From Plazaster borealis (Eukaryota > Echinodermata > Asteroidea > Forcipulatida > Labidiasteridae): a stretch of 64,000 nt of DNA. The notes under the pieces were generated by a model. The model did not search any database. It was not told the origin of the DNA and saw only the letters and a program-made list of their open reading frames with translations. Shown here in pieces: positions 46,881 to 59,597 of the stretch. The position numbers and the translations under genes are program-made. Numbering within the stretch: the stretch's first letter is position 1; every line of letters begins with the position of its first letter. The stretch spans positions 24,351,063 through 24,415,062 of the forward strand of contig CM037472.1 in NCBI GenBank assembly GCA_021014325.1, in the 5' to 3' direction.

Positions 46881-47541
46881 AAGCCTTGCTTGTCTCTGGA
46901 GTATCAAGTTCATCAAAATCGGGCAAAACCAGGGGATGCATTTTGGAGGACCTTGGGTAGTTGGGGTTTCCGATGCCCTCAACACAGAGTCAATCTTCTC
47001 AGATGAAAACAGCCACATGTAACATGACCTTTTATAAAAGCATTTGTCTCTTCTTTCTAGTCATAAGACGGCATCTGCACCATAACAAGGGCACTAACTT
47101 CATTGGATTATGTTTTCATCTAAAAAAAACCTTTAAAAAACCACACACACACGTAAATATGAGCGTTTTCTACCATGGAAGTCCCACAAAGAGCGAGTGC
47201 TACATCAGGACGAACAAAGTTGCTATGGTTACCAGACATTAGAGGTCTTAATGTTATCAAAAATAACCTGAAGTGCTTCATTAGACTCAATTGCAGACGT
47301 AAATGCCAAGATTCCTTGTCCAGTTTTGACCACGTAGCCCTGGGTCTTGGACAACATAGAAATGTATCAGGAAAATATGTAGCTGTATGTTGTTGACCAG
47401 TTCATCCATCCAAACAGAAAAGCTGAACTTGTTACAAAATTGTAGTTCAAAATACCTTGGGGTTCAAAATGAAGAGGGTTTTTTTTGTAAGGGTTGCTAA
47501 TTTTGTCGACCTTAGAATCAATGAGGAGCAGTGACTTAGGC

Positions 47542-47648
47542 AGTGTCCGAATTGGCGGCTACAGCTATGGCTTGATCGCCATGTCATCAAGCATTTGAAG
47601 TATGGGACGCCCTTAGCAGCATCCGTAGCCATAGCCGTAGCTGTAAAG
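47542..47648. repeat. Hexamer-arm foldback (GGCTAY type)
   Basis: The left arm GGCGGCTACAGCTATGGCTT and right arm CCGTAGCCATAGCCGTAGCT are inverse to each other. The hexamer is GGCTAY rather than GGCTTT or GGCTCC. The TTTTGAAA-type ends are not obvious here. Confidence 0.5.
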
Positions 47649-50184
47649 TCACATGTTTGTTGGGAATAATATAGCAGCCAGCTTAGGCTAGTTACATTTA
47701 GTCAGCTCGTACATTATACAACAATGAATAAACTTCCCCCCATCATCACCCCCAAATAAAGAATGAAATGAAAATGAAAGAAACCAAACATAATGAGTGC
47801 ATGAAGGCGAAAGCACACTTCAAAAACAAATGTACATTAGTATGTCATGTGTACAAGTGACATGTAAATGTTCACCATGGTTTAGGTACAGGCATGATGT
47901 TACTTCAAAAGATACAGGTATTGTATGCCGTATTTTCAGTCAGTGATAACTTATAATGATATTTCCAAAATGTACTATACTGCATAATATCAACCCGAAT
48001 CAACAACTCCTTGAACATGGAACGTTCTCTGTTGACGGTTTTGGATTTTTGATTATATGATACGATCAATAATGGAAAATGGCTGCATACGATGAAATGC
48101 ACTGTACACCTTGCACTGCAGTGCAACAGTGTTAATATGAACCTCTCTGAAGAGGCTTGAAACAAGACTAGGCATTTAGTCACACGTTGAGGAATGATAC
48201 ACAGAAGCTGATCAGCTTCTTTGAATGTCACAATCTAAGAGATTCTAGGCAGACTTCAATAAGGAGAATACCTCTACAAGCACTGGACCTGAGGTAAAGA
48301 CAGTAGGCATTTACATCAGATGAGGAAAGGGTCTACAATCCAAAACCTGGAAAGGTTTTTGCCATGGAAATTTAAAAGGCATAACACTAGATATGAATAC
48401 CTTTGACTCGCATTATAGAGTGCCCTCCACTGTTTACCTATAGGAGAGGCCATTTTTGCAGTGTAACACGGGAAACGACAAGTTTTTGTACGCTTGCAGC
48501 GCCCACCGAACAACCCGATTTGATTTGATAAGTTTGTTTGTGATTTGTAAAGCAGCAAGGTTCAGGTGTTTCTGTGCTTACGGCATAAAATGGTTTGAAA
48601 GGGGTTTTGGTGTGTGGTTTTTTAAGGCTGGTAATTGTTTTTAACATTCATGCGTAACATTCAAAGGTCCAAAAATGCGGATTTAGTTCTGACTTGCGAG
48701 TTTGATTGTTTCTTGTCAACTGCTTGGGGAAATTGGCCTCTCTTGGGTAAGCTACAGAGGGCACACTGTTTTGTGCATCGCTCAAACTGTTTGGGGAAGA
48801 GTACCTTCATTACAATAATGTTATAAAAAAACAACCTGTGCAAAGTACTACTGATATTAAGGCCAGCTGCCAACTGACTGCAAACAATTGAGGGCGTTCT
48901 GAAGTTGTTCCGGGCGACCAAAACCGTCCACCATAAACCAGTTTAGAAAAATTTGGCGGATATCATATCATCATTCAGCGTGAAGTGGTTAAAATGGGTA
49001 TTGACTTCCAGAAAATTTAATCCATTTAACTTGTTTTATTGTTGTGAGAAAAACAAGAATTATAATAAATGTAGAATAAAACAAAAGTGATGATCAAAAT
49101 GATTTTGTTTTTCCTTCAACAACTGAAAACTTATCAATAGTTACTAGTATATTTTGTTCTTGATGGTATGATTGCATCATATTACATAAAACTTGTGAAT
49201 TAGTAGTCTAAACCTTTTCAAATACAATCACCAATCTAAAGCTTCACCTTCCCAATTAATTTATTCACAAACATTATCAATTAAGGGACGACCCACACTA
49301 TCTCTTAACGAACCCCCTCGGCTGCACCTCTGTGGTCAGGTACGCACAAAGACAAAGTGATTCAATCAATACGTCATTCAACTGCTAGTAGTCAGGTCAG
49401 ATCTATTTCACCAAGTAGACATGAAGACGTAAGGATCATCTATAAGAACATGCCATGGGAGTCCTATATGGTAAGGAGGCCCAAGGTAACCCTTGAGAGA
49501 GAGAAGGCGGCCCGATCAATGGCACTCTGTCTACTCCATCAAACCCCTGTCAATACCTCAGCAGATAGAATAAATGCCATCTGTGCGGAGAGGCCACCCG
49601 ACAACTGTATACTACATGCACATAATCTCTGGCAAAAAAGATAGATGTTTCTGACTACATCAGACGAGAGTCACACTGAAGTTAATTACAGACTGGTATC
49701 TTTCAAACAACAGTCCCAGCTAACAGCATGTTGATATTCAGTGTACGTGAGTCAGGTTACCAGACAACCCGTAGCAAAAAAAAAAGGCACCATGTACGTG
49801 AGGACCATCAAAACCAAGGCGTCAACATCAGCTCCTGCTTTTAGCTCATTCAGCGTTTTTTAAAACCCTATGTTTTTTTTGACACATGGCATCAAATCGG
49901 GGGACAGAACCCTGAAGGCAAGTTCATCCTTCACATGAATCCAGACACAAAACCAAATTGTTGAGATGATAACAAATATATTTTGTATTCTTTTCCCAAT
50001 GATAACACTTTACGGTATATTTTACCAAAGTCGGAGCCAAGACATGGTTTTAAAGAAAAGTACATGTATTTAAATTTGCAAAATACATCTATAAAATATA
50101 TAAAAACCACACATTGTACTTGACATGTACAAGAAAATATATCTGGGTCTTTTTTTACTGCTAACCGATACTGCATGTAATTTA

Positions 50185-50460
50185 CACTTGACCACAGGCC
50201 GAGGCCAGTGACTTTAGCATCAGGCCAGTAAACTCATGACCAGACAAGTCCACCAGTCTTTTGGGTTTTTTATTTGTTATCTCCTAATTTAAACAAAATA
50301 TATTAAGTGTTTACCTTGAGTCTGATAAATATCTTTCAGTTCTCTGGAGTATCAAAGTGTACCCACCCATAAGAGAAGTGAGATCAATCTTCTCTTAGTT
50401 TACATGTGAAAACTGTGTGGAAGGTTTTGTTTTTTTCTCATTTTGATTCTGGTCTTGTTA
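50185..50460 (+). repeat. Dispersed repeat shared with 59 kb
   Basis: CAGTGACTTTAGCATCAGGC, AACTCATGACCAGACAAG, CTGATAAATATCTTTC, ATCTTCTCTTAGT and CTCATTTTGATTCTGGTCTT recur in the same order at 59,025-59,290. Family unknown. Confidence 0.7.
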
Positions 50461-50619
50461 CAAATTTTCTGGTCCAGCATCCTGCAGTATTGTGAATTTT
50501 CCCCTCAAATTCCAACCCTGTAAACGTTAAAATACTTGTGAATATGAAAATATATAGTAAATGTTCATGTAATAAAAAGCTAAGGAGAAAAAGAAGCCTG
50601 AATGAATCAGACCTTGCTT

Positions 50620-50972
50620 TTAAAGGCATCGTACACGTTTGGTAATTGGAGCCTACTGTTTGTTTCAAACTTATACAGTTGGTAAGGTGGTAGCGTTTTT
50701 GAGATATTGCCGAAAATCTGGAGCAGTTATGTCCATGCAGGAAGAATAATCTGCATTGGAATGCACACTCTGAGAAGTGTTACGCGTATTGCTTCTCAGA
50801 TTCAAATGTTTTGGGGATAAAAGGTGATATATTTTTCCATAACCGCAGTACTTCGAAGTGAAAAGTTTCTCAAAAAGCATTATACTATCCAAAGCTGCTG
50901 TACTTCTTACCAAGTAAGCTTTTATTGCCATTAATTATCAGAGTCATTACCAAACGTGTACGATGCCTTTAA
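50620..50972. mobile_element. TTAA-flanked MITE (AGGCATCGTACACG ends)
   Basis: TTAA at 50,620 is followed by AGGCATCGTACACGTTTGGT. The right end is ACCAAACGTGTACGATGCCT followed by TTAA at 50,969. The outermost inverted repeat is perfect over at least 20 bp. Inner pairs such as CTCTGAGAAGTG and GCTTCTCAGA add stems. It is about 345 bp with no transposase. The ends resemble a very common echinoderm MITE type (AAAGGCAGTGGACAC), but that is from general knowledge. Confidence 0.88.
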
Positions 50973-53099
50973 GCTTTTTGTAAAGTGGCACACCAGGCTA
51001 GTATGCATTTTACTTGCCCCCAGGAAGTTTTAGTAGCCTAGATTTTAAACATGTACTATCATAAATGTATCTTACTGACGTATTAATGGTTGCGATCATA
51101 ACCAGTTTAATGGTCAAATGGAGCATTCACACACTCAAAAATAAATTAACACTTTGTTAAAAGTTATTATTCACATCTGAAAAGGAAGCATTTTTAAAAG
51201 TAGATTGCACAGTTTTTTGTAGCCCACAGGGCAGGTTGAGATGTGGTGTTTACTACCCCGTACGAGAGACGATGTTAGTGTTAAGAGCGAGCCCTACAAA
51301 TGGCCAAAAAGACCACATTAATTAAAGTACATAAAGTCCACTAATCTTCTGGGTAGATAAGCACACACAGCTCATTACACACATCTGACCTGTGCATTGA
51401 GTACCATCAACTGTAAGCCGATTATGACTTATTAAGGAAGGATTAATATTATCCCTAACGATGGACTGTGTGCATGGTTTTTACGACAGCGTTTGAAAGA
51501 TTACAACAGTTTGAAATACCCATGTGTTAATATGGTTGAAACGTCAAAAATCAAAATGAAATAAAGCGTATGTATGAAACAGATAAAGAAATAGTGAGCC
51601 GGGGAGGGGGGGGGGGGGCCTGGTCACAAATCCAAGCATTTTTTTCCCCAAGTACAGACCACTGTAATTTTTGTGTCAGCATTTCAAAATAGTAAACGCC
51701 AACAAAACAAAGTCACAAATGGCATTAATTCTCAACAGCCCTGTAATGAAGTGTTTATCCCCCAACCGCTGTCAAAATGACAATGGTACAATGCAGGCAC
51801 AAACTACCCATTCCAAAAAAATTGAACACAAATTAACCAAATTGGCTTCTCTCCAGGAGCCACATCCGTTGGTTGGGTTGAATACAATTGTATTTTGCTG
51901 TTAACCAGAACATTACAATTATAGTTTGAAGAAGGATAATAATTCATTAGGTTTTGTGGTTGTTTATAAAGCAGTCGTTGGTAGAGCATTTTTAGTCAAA
52001 TTAAAATAGATTTCACTTCAAAATTGTGGGAAAACTTCATCACAGGAAGCTGTCAGTGCCTGATGAATATTTTTGTTATGTATAATATATTTTTTTAAAT
52101 AATTTTAAAAAAAAGGCGCTTACTGCTTTACCTTAAATTCTAAAGACAAGTTTTGCAACAAATGTTTCAGAACTTCAGAGTTTTTACTTTGGTGTACTTC
52201 TGTGACATTTTAGGTTTGTTTTAAAAAAAAAGATTCATAAAAAATTGACACTGAAACAAAAAAATTGGCTGCGAGATATACAGATTTGTATCAAAATTTT
52301 GCATAACATGATTGCAAGAAAATACTCAAAGCTCTTTCCATATTAATAATAACTGGACATTCACCATATTAATTGGCGACAGTGGCTTACCACCCACAAA
52401 CTGGTCACATTTTGTAAATACCTTCCCTAAATGTATACTGGGGTTTGTACACGTGACGCCTATACACAAATTTGTCTTAATGTAGTATCAGAACAAAATT
52501 TAGTTATGCTTTTCTTGCAGGCACAATGTTTTTGCACTTTCACAAAGACAATTTGACTTTCTCTGATTGTAAGTACTCTTGAAAAATATATGTTCACAAC
52601 CTTTCAGCATCTCATGATAATGGGGTAAAAAAACGAAAAACATCATAGAGAGTAGAAGAGACCTTTGTCATTACGAAGATTATTTTTTTCAAAACATGTT
52701 TTACAAAAACATTAACAATGCACTTCATGATGAAATTCTTGTGGAGATGAACCGATAATGGACATACTCAACGGGCAAAAAAACCCACCTAATCTTAATA
52801 GAGAGGACTCACGAATATCGTACAATCTGAACCACGAACAAACAAGGAACAATTATTCTCAGACGATCCCTGGACAAGACAAATCTCATAACGATGATAT
52901 TTGTTTGAGGATTTGAATATGAACCTAGACTAGTAACCGAGTACTTTGTCACTTGAGTTTACTTGACCCTGCTTGCATGCTGGTTGTGTACACTGGGTTC
53001 CTGCGCCCCTTTATTTTTCACATTGCACAGTGCGTGTGGTTCAATAATGGACTATGGTCTTTGGTTCAATACTGCTATGGCCTGGTTGACTCACTCGCA

Positions 53100-53405
53100 A
53101 CTGGTGTATAAAACTGGTACACGTATTAAGTGTGCTAGACAAGCATGTACATGTACACTTAACATAACCATCAAATACATGTACACTATACAGTCTTGCC
53201 CGTCTTGTGGAAGGTGGAAGGCTTCTGAATTTGGCCCAAGAAACATTTTCATGAGACACCATCGCACTACCTAAGCTAGACGATATCACAGATCCTTTAT
53301 ATCATCCTATGCAAGGCTTTGGAACTCACTACCTGCTTCTGTCATTGTGGCCAAATCAGGCCAGTCTTTAAAAGCCAGGGTTCATAATGTGCTTATTATT
53401 TAAAC
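53100..53405 (+). pseudogene. Decayed non-LTR reverse-transcriptase tail
   Basis: Frame 1 reads MRHHRTT, a stop, then ARRYHRSFISSYARLWNSLP and ASVIVAKSGQSFKARVHNVL, ending at TAA near 53,400. The block (A/I)RLWNSLPxSV-x-SFKxRxH is typical of the extreme C-terminus of non-LTR (LINE-type) reverse transcriptases. The in-frame stop and the absence of the catalytic part mark it as a dead 5'-truncated copy. Confidence 0.7.
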
Positions 53406-53919
53406 ATGCCCCCTTCCTCACAATTTATGAACTCTAGCTGTAGTTTACTACTACCAGCTTCTTGTTCGCTTGAGTAGGGCAAAGAAAAACAACAACAAAA
53501 CAAAAAATATCTCTTCTGTTGTGAAGACATCATCGTCTTTTTCGACAGACAACCACTACTACTACTACTTTACCCATAAAGCTACAGACCAATTATATAG
53601 CTGTATGAAGAACCCAGCCTGTGAGCCTGACTTGTGCAATTTGGGGCTGGTTCAACCCCACAAAATGGCTGAAATGCCAACAATCTAAATCTTTCCCACT
53701 TTCTGTTTTAGAATGAAAGACCAACGTGACAAATAAACAAAAAAAAGCATACGGACCAGATTACACAATAGAGCCACTCAAAGCAAACACAAAAAAATCA
53801 ATGCAGCAATTATTAATCCTGTGAACAGTGTACAATGTACAAATACGCCATTTCAAAGCATCATGCACAGTTGCATGCTGCATGGAGAAAATCCATGCAT
53901 GTACATTTAAAGAGTGTTG

Positions 53920-53995
53920 GCTCTGAAAAGAGCCGGTGTGGTCTCAACATTTCAAACAGTATACTCTGCTCCTCTTCAGGAGAATGCACATGTAC
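53920..53995 (-). repeat. Repeat terminus related to 45.6 kb
   Basis: On the minus strand it reads TCTCCTGAAGAGGAGCAGAG, TATACTGTTTGAAATGTTGA and CACCGGCTCTTTTCAGAGCC. The last block is itself a hairpin. It aligns with 45,604-45,700 and with the interior of 17,815-18,223. Confidence 0.55.
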
Positions 53996-55988
53996 TTCAT
54001 ATAAGTACATGTACAAACATGTACGTACAGTGTACAGTGTTTATCAATTTAAATTCTGAAGATAAAACAATTCAAAGGATGAGCTAGCTGTCCTTGAACT
54101 TTACCTAATGTACTAAGTACCCCCATCATACAAAAATAATCCGCTTTTACATGTATCGTTAGTGTGGATTGAATTGACACTGTTCTCGTCAATTCACCAT
54201 GCGCAATAAAGTAAAAAACAACAGTCCAAAACATTACAAAATGCGAGGAAAGTGAACCTTCAAATTTGGAAGATGTAAAGCATCACTCGACCAGATTGAA
54301 AACAACTGATCTGCAATCGGTTCCATCGCTCTGTTCAATTTTTAGTAAAATCTGCCCTAACACAAATTGGTTTTCTGAATCTGTACGATTCACGTAGAAT
54401 CTTACAAAATAAAAAAGAAAACCCACCTCCCAAAAGGATATTCTTCAAGTATGTATGAGTACAATTTCAGTCACTTTTTCTTGTAATTGTGCTGCCTTTT
54501 GCGGTTCCCCCACCTATAATTTTTCATTTATATGAGTGGGGGTGGGGGGGGGGGCTTCTTGTCGATGAAACATGTATAATTTCTGAGTTTGCACATTATG
54601 TTAAAAAAAAGCAGCACGCTTCCTTTTGTGATATTAATTGATTAGATCTCTGCGTCAGGGAAACTGAACATTTGATATGAATTTTCCCCTTCTCTGACGT
54701 AGAACACAAGTAGCCAGACATATGCGTCTTCAGTGCTCTTCGTCGTCTGTGGGGGGAAAAAAACAGGTAAACACTTAAGATATTGCACAAACTATTGTGC
54801 AGATACACTTGTACATGTACAAGCATCTGTCTAATGAGCAGTCTCAGATAAATAACCTGGGTTTTTTATTTTATAAACCATTGCACAAAAAGACATTCGA
54901 GCAACTCGTACTTGGTACAATGTCAAATTGTATCAATAAATGCATACCTGCCAAACATTCCGATTTAATTCTGAATCATTCTGTTTTTTAAGTTTTAAAC
55001 CATAACAAATCTGATTAATCTGATTTCTGAAAACGGGGAAGAAAAAAAAGGGGTGGGGGATTCTGTTGGAGAAAAATTAAGTAAAGCGGGCGCAATTTAG
55101 TTAAGGTCCCGACGCCATTTTGTAACAACAACGTAGATGACGTGCAATAACGTGAAGAAAAAAAGAAAAAAAGCAGTTACAGAAATTTGACGAGGATCAC
55201 ATGCAATTATTTCTATGTGCACCGAGATCAAGAAAGAGTGATAACTTTTTTTTTTTTACAAGGTCTGTCGGTGTGACTTGCAAATCGACTTTTAGGGTAC
55301 CGTATTCCAACTCCTGCCTTTTCATCGTTGGCAGGTATGTTAAAGTATAATTAATGTAGCTGCTGGTGACAGCAAACACAAGGTGTGTCCCTTCCACGTG
55401 GTCATCACAACATTACGTAATAGAGAAAGCTAACGTGTGTAACGGTATTGACCTACATCATTGACATGTACATGCACACGTACTATACATTGCTGTACAC
55501 AGTGTACACATACAGTATCAATACATGTATAATAGGACATATTCATGCAATATACACTGTGCACACATGGTCAGAAAACAGACTATATAAAAATACAATG
55601 ACTACAAACTCTGTAGTCTCAATGCACCACCTGGAGGTGCATTATCTGGATACGGTGTACACATACATTGTACTTAGTACCAACCACAAAGGCAGGATAC
55701 AAAGCTCTATGAGAACCCATGCAGCGTTCACACACACACATTGAAAGAAACCTGCAAAGACCACATAAATGTTGGGACTTATGCCTTTATCATGTGCAGT
55801 GATTCTTCTCAAGAGGGCAACCTGATAAGTATTCAAGATGAAACCAAATGTAGGAAGTTCACTTGAGGGGGGTTTTCATTTCATCTCAGCTCACACAGTA
55901 CAAAAGTCTCACACACTATGCATGTAAGGCCAACAAGGCCCTCTATGATACAGACTAAATGGAACACAATTACTAGGACTATAATGTT

Positions 55989-56464
55989 TAAGGCCAAGTA
56001 ACAAAAGTAACAAGATTCTCGTCCCGCCCGCTTCCTTTTTGGCCGCCGCCTCCTTTTTTATTTCACTTTTTACTATTCAAAAGAAAGGCCCCCCCCCCAA
56101 AAAAAAGGGAAAATTCAAAGAAAAAAACCCTGAAGTTCCTTGGTTTATTTTTGCCTAAGAATTTGTCTAGACTCTTTTTTCACCTTTGCAATACAACAGC
56201 CATTTCTGAATTTTGAAACTTGCTAATTGCTTAGCAGGTGGATTAAAATGATACAAATCATTCGTTTTGTCATACATTGCATCAGTATACTCAAATAGCA
56301 CAATATCTGTGAATAAATATACCTTTGCCAGCCATATTTAGCATGGCGGCCATCTTGGGGAAAAAATAGCAACAAAATTAAAAATAGTAAATAGTAAAGC
56401 CCTGCCTCCTCCTTTTTGTTTTAAAGTCCGGACGAGAAACTCGTTACTTTTGTAACTTGGCCTA
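55989..56464. mobile_element. MITE with 38-bp inverted ends (AAGGCCAAGTAACAAAAGTA)
   Basis: The left end is TAAGGCCAAGTAACAAAAGT then AACAAGATTCTCGTCCCG. The right end is the inverse: CGGACGAGAAACTCGTTACT then TTTGTAACTTGGCCTAA. The interior has a C-run then an A-run, and a GGCGGCCATCTTGG word. At about 475 bp it is the largest clean MITE here. An internal ATG-containing open piece on the minus strand near 56,350 is not considered a gene. Confidence 0.88.
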
Positions 56465-57371
56465 ACCAGCCTGTATGACTGGACCATGGTGAATATCAGA
56501 ACCAGTTAATGGGTTCTCAACACATACATACAAGCATACATTACATCCAGTGAGAAAAAAAACAGCGAAGAGGATTCTGGCTAAAGAGTTAAACTGAAAT
56601 GTTCACGCCCTTCATTCACAGTGGCATCTAGCAATTATATGAAACTTAAAGATTTGGCATTAATGAAGTAATTCATTAAATATTGGGTTTTCCTCATTTG
56701 CTTTGAATAGCAAATAAAACATGGTAAATCAATTCAGTAATCTTTTACTATGTTAAACGGTTTACAGAAGACTAGAAATACATGTACACCATGGGGGGAA
56801 AAGAGCTTCAGACTTGAACAGTTCAGATTACAAAAACGAATCAAACTGAACTAACTTTAGATGATCATCTCTCGGTACAAATTTTAACAAAATCAATCAT
56901 GCACTGTTGGTTGGTTGGTTCAGAAATACTTTAAACTGTTTCGTTTTTCAAGAACATATTTGTATTTCATACTCCAACGGAACATTACACACTTGCATTC
57001 TTGTCTTGTGCTCCATAACGCATCATATAGTTTACCCCTACTGACTCATAAAAACAACCAAACTTGACCTGGCAACAAAGAAATGGACTAAAATTAGAGA
57101 GAACTGGTATAAAAATAAAAAAATACTGAAAAAATATGACACAAAGATTTCACAGCTAGAGCTCTCTCAGCATGACACTTAACAACCTTTAAAAGACGGG
57201 CTGCATTGATTGTGGCATCTTGCTGCGGGATTAGTGGGACCATTGGGTCGGCCAACAGTCTGCTTTCAAACGTCTGTTCAGGTTAGCCGGTGAATCGGAA
57301 ACTACAAAACAGGGACAACATTCCTCTGCCCCTTTATCCGGAGATTATTGATTATTTATCAATGGCAGCAT

Positions 57372-57562
57372 GGGCCCAATTTCATAAAGCTTGTAAGCGC
57401 AGCAACTTGCTAGGCACAGTTGAATCTTGCTTAGCAGAAACAGCTTACCAGCCAAAATTCTATTCAGTTTTACATTGTTGCAACTGGTGCCCCACTCATT
57501 TTTTGCTCAGCATAGAAATTTATAAGCAGTATTTTCTGTTTACAGCTTTTTGAAATTGGGCC
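57372..57562. repeat. Foldback of the GGGCCCAATTTCAT family
   Basis: It starts GGGCCCAATTTCATAAAGCT and ends CAGCTTTTTGAAATTGGGCC. The interior has GCTTACCAGCCAAAATTCTA and GCAACTGGTGCCCCACTC. Confidence 0.9.
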
Positions 57563-59024
57563 ATGGACAACATCGACCAGGTATAATGGATGATCTGACG
57601 GGACTGACTGAACTAGATTGAAGTTTGAGGGCCACGTGGACTGCTTAATGATGATGTTGAGACCCCAAAGTTATGTCAGGCCTAAATTTCATTCTTGTGA
57701 GGGCAGGGCAATTTTTCTGAGAAAAGGGTATATGAAATTTCCATTTCTAAAATGGGAATTTTTCATGAGGTACAAAGTATGCACAAAGGCCAGGCCAACA
57801 AAAGGAGTGGCCTCAGTGGATTTAGTGTCATCCAGAAGCATGTACACGTAATACATACATATTAGGTGAAGTCATTTTCACTTGCAAAGAAAGGACTAAA
57901 TAAAGTACACATGTACAGCATGGCAAACTTCCTCAAAGGAATGAATGTTCCTGGGAAACTAATACATAGGGTTTTTTAAGCTTAATTTTCACTGGACAAG
58001 AAATATTTGTGAAAGACCCAGGTCAAAGATTTAAAAACTAAAAACTAAACAAAAACAGACAATTACGGGTACAATTTGCATGTTTAGATGTAATAGACTG
58101 TGTAAGTCTCATGCGTATTGGAAAAAGATAAAGTGGGCAAGTTTGAATCCTTCACGCGCAAACAATGTTAAGATGATTCAATTCCCACATCAAGGATAAG
58201 GAACACCTACACGTACATGTTTGAGTAAAAGCATGATATTAGTAAATTGCTGTACGACATTTACATGTAAGCAACAAGGAACCTGACTTCCACCTGAAGC
58301 CATACCCGACACCAACTATTTATAATAAACTGACAACACCAGCAGAGAAGGCACCATGTAGTTAGTGTTCAGTGATCATACACCAGGAGTCAAAATTGAA
58401 ACTCTTCTTCAGTTTAAAAAAAAAAAAAAACGACAACAAAAATTTCTCCTCGACAAACACATAACACTTCCTTCATAACCCATTCTGTCCAATCTCAAGA
58501 AATGTTATTCGCTGAAGAAAATGTTGTTTCGCACTTACTACGTTTCCCTCTCCCCAAATTCAATTTATGCATGGTTTTTTATTAAAGTAATGTTACTTTT
58601 TACAATCACTTATTTTACGATGTGATTGAACATCATGATATATGTTGGCTTAAAATGCCCAGGGCGACAATCTCACCTTACCAACTCAGGAAATCACCTG
58701 AGATTTTTTTCCAGCAGGGCATTTACCTTTCCCAGCTCTTATTTTAGGAAGGTAATGTTTAATTTGGCAATTTGGCAAAACTGTTGTCAATTTGATCGTC
58801 GCAGCCAGACTGAAATGCACTCGTAATATTACTTGACGGAGGCCTTATTTTGTTTTGAGGCTGTTGCATTTTAAGACGAGCCTGTAATAATCTCGCAATT
58901 TCATAAGTCTTTAAATACTTTGATTTGCTTTGTCCACATTGTGCCGCGTGCATAACTTCTTTATGGTCATATGCATATATGCAATAATATCCCAAAATAC
59001 AAGTATGACAGGGCTCGAAATTAA

Positions 59025-59290
59025 CACTGGACCGCAGGCCGGATACCAGTGACTTTAGCATCAGGCCATTTAACTCATGACCGGACAAGCGCGATGGTCT
59101 TGTGCTTTTCAATTGAATAATAATAGGCTACTTCACTGTGTCATATTCTTTTTGAAAAAATATTGACTACAAGTCTGATAAATATCTTTCTATTCTGATG
59201 AGTGTCGAAGTACACATATTCAGGCATAAGACAAACGAGATAGATCTTCTCTTAGTGCTTGTTCAACTCATTTTGATTCTGGTCTTTCGA
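59025..59290 (+). repeat. Dispersed repeat shared with 50 kb
   Basis: It runs collinear with 50,185-50,460. The preceding AGGGCTCGAAATTAACACTG may be part of the unit. Confidence 0.7.
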
Positions 59291-59474
59291 AAATGTATAC
59301 AAGTAAAGTCTGTCCCGAGCCAAGATGGCTCATCAGGCTGGTGTTTATTTCCGGTTTCCTTGGCATTAAACAACTGAGAATATTTCTATTCCCCTGGACA
59401 GGATGCCAGCCCATCGCAGGTTACTCCCCAGCTCTCCCCGGTACCCATTTGTACTCCTGGGTGAAGAGAAGCAT

Positions 59475-59597
59475 TAATGGTTAAGTGTCTTGCTTAAAGA
59501 CACAAGTGTCACGACCGGGACTCGAAACCACACTCTGCTGATCAGAAACACCATAGCTTGAGTCCGGTGCTCTTATCCGTTCGGCCACGACACGCCA
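59475..59597 (-). mobile_element. tRNA-Leu/Ser-like SINE head, truncated
   Basis: On the plus strand it shows GTGTCACGACCGGGACTCGA and TTCGGCCACGACACGCCA, the inverse head. The body ends at GGTTAAGTGTCTTGCTTAAA and the tail is missing. It is preceded by a CAGGATGCCAGCCCATCGCA block that probably belongs to another repeat. Confidence 0.85.

Noticed and set aside
49357..49644. 95-codon plus-strand open frame
   Set aside because: The composition looks protein-like, but there is no domain, no splice context and no repeat family, so it cannot be supported as a gene.
52963..53274. 103-codon plus-strand open frame as an intact gene
   Set aside because: Its end runs into a decayed reverse-transcriptase tail past an in-frame stop; the N-terminal part has no similarity I recognise.
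56336..56380. Minus-strand start codon piece reading MAAMLNMAGK with a GT donor
   Set aside because: It lies in the interior of the MITE at 55,989-56,464 and has no partner exon.
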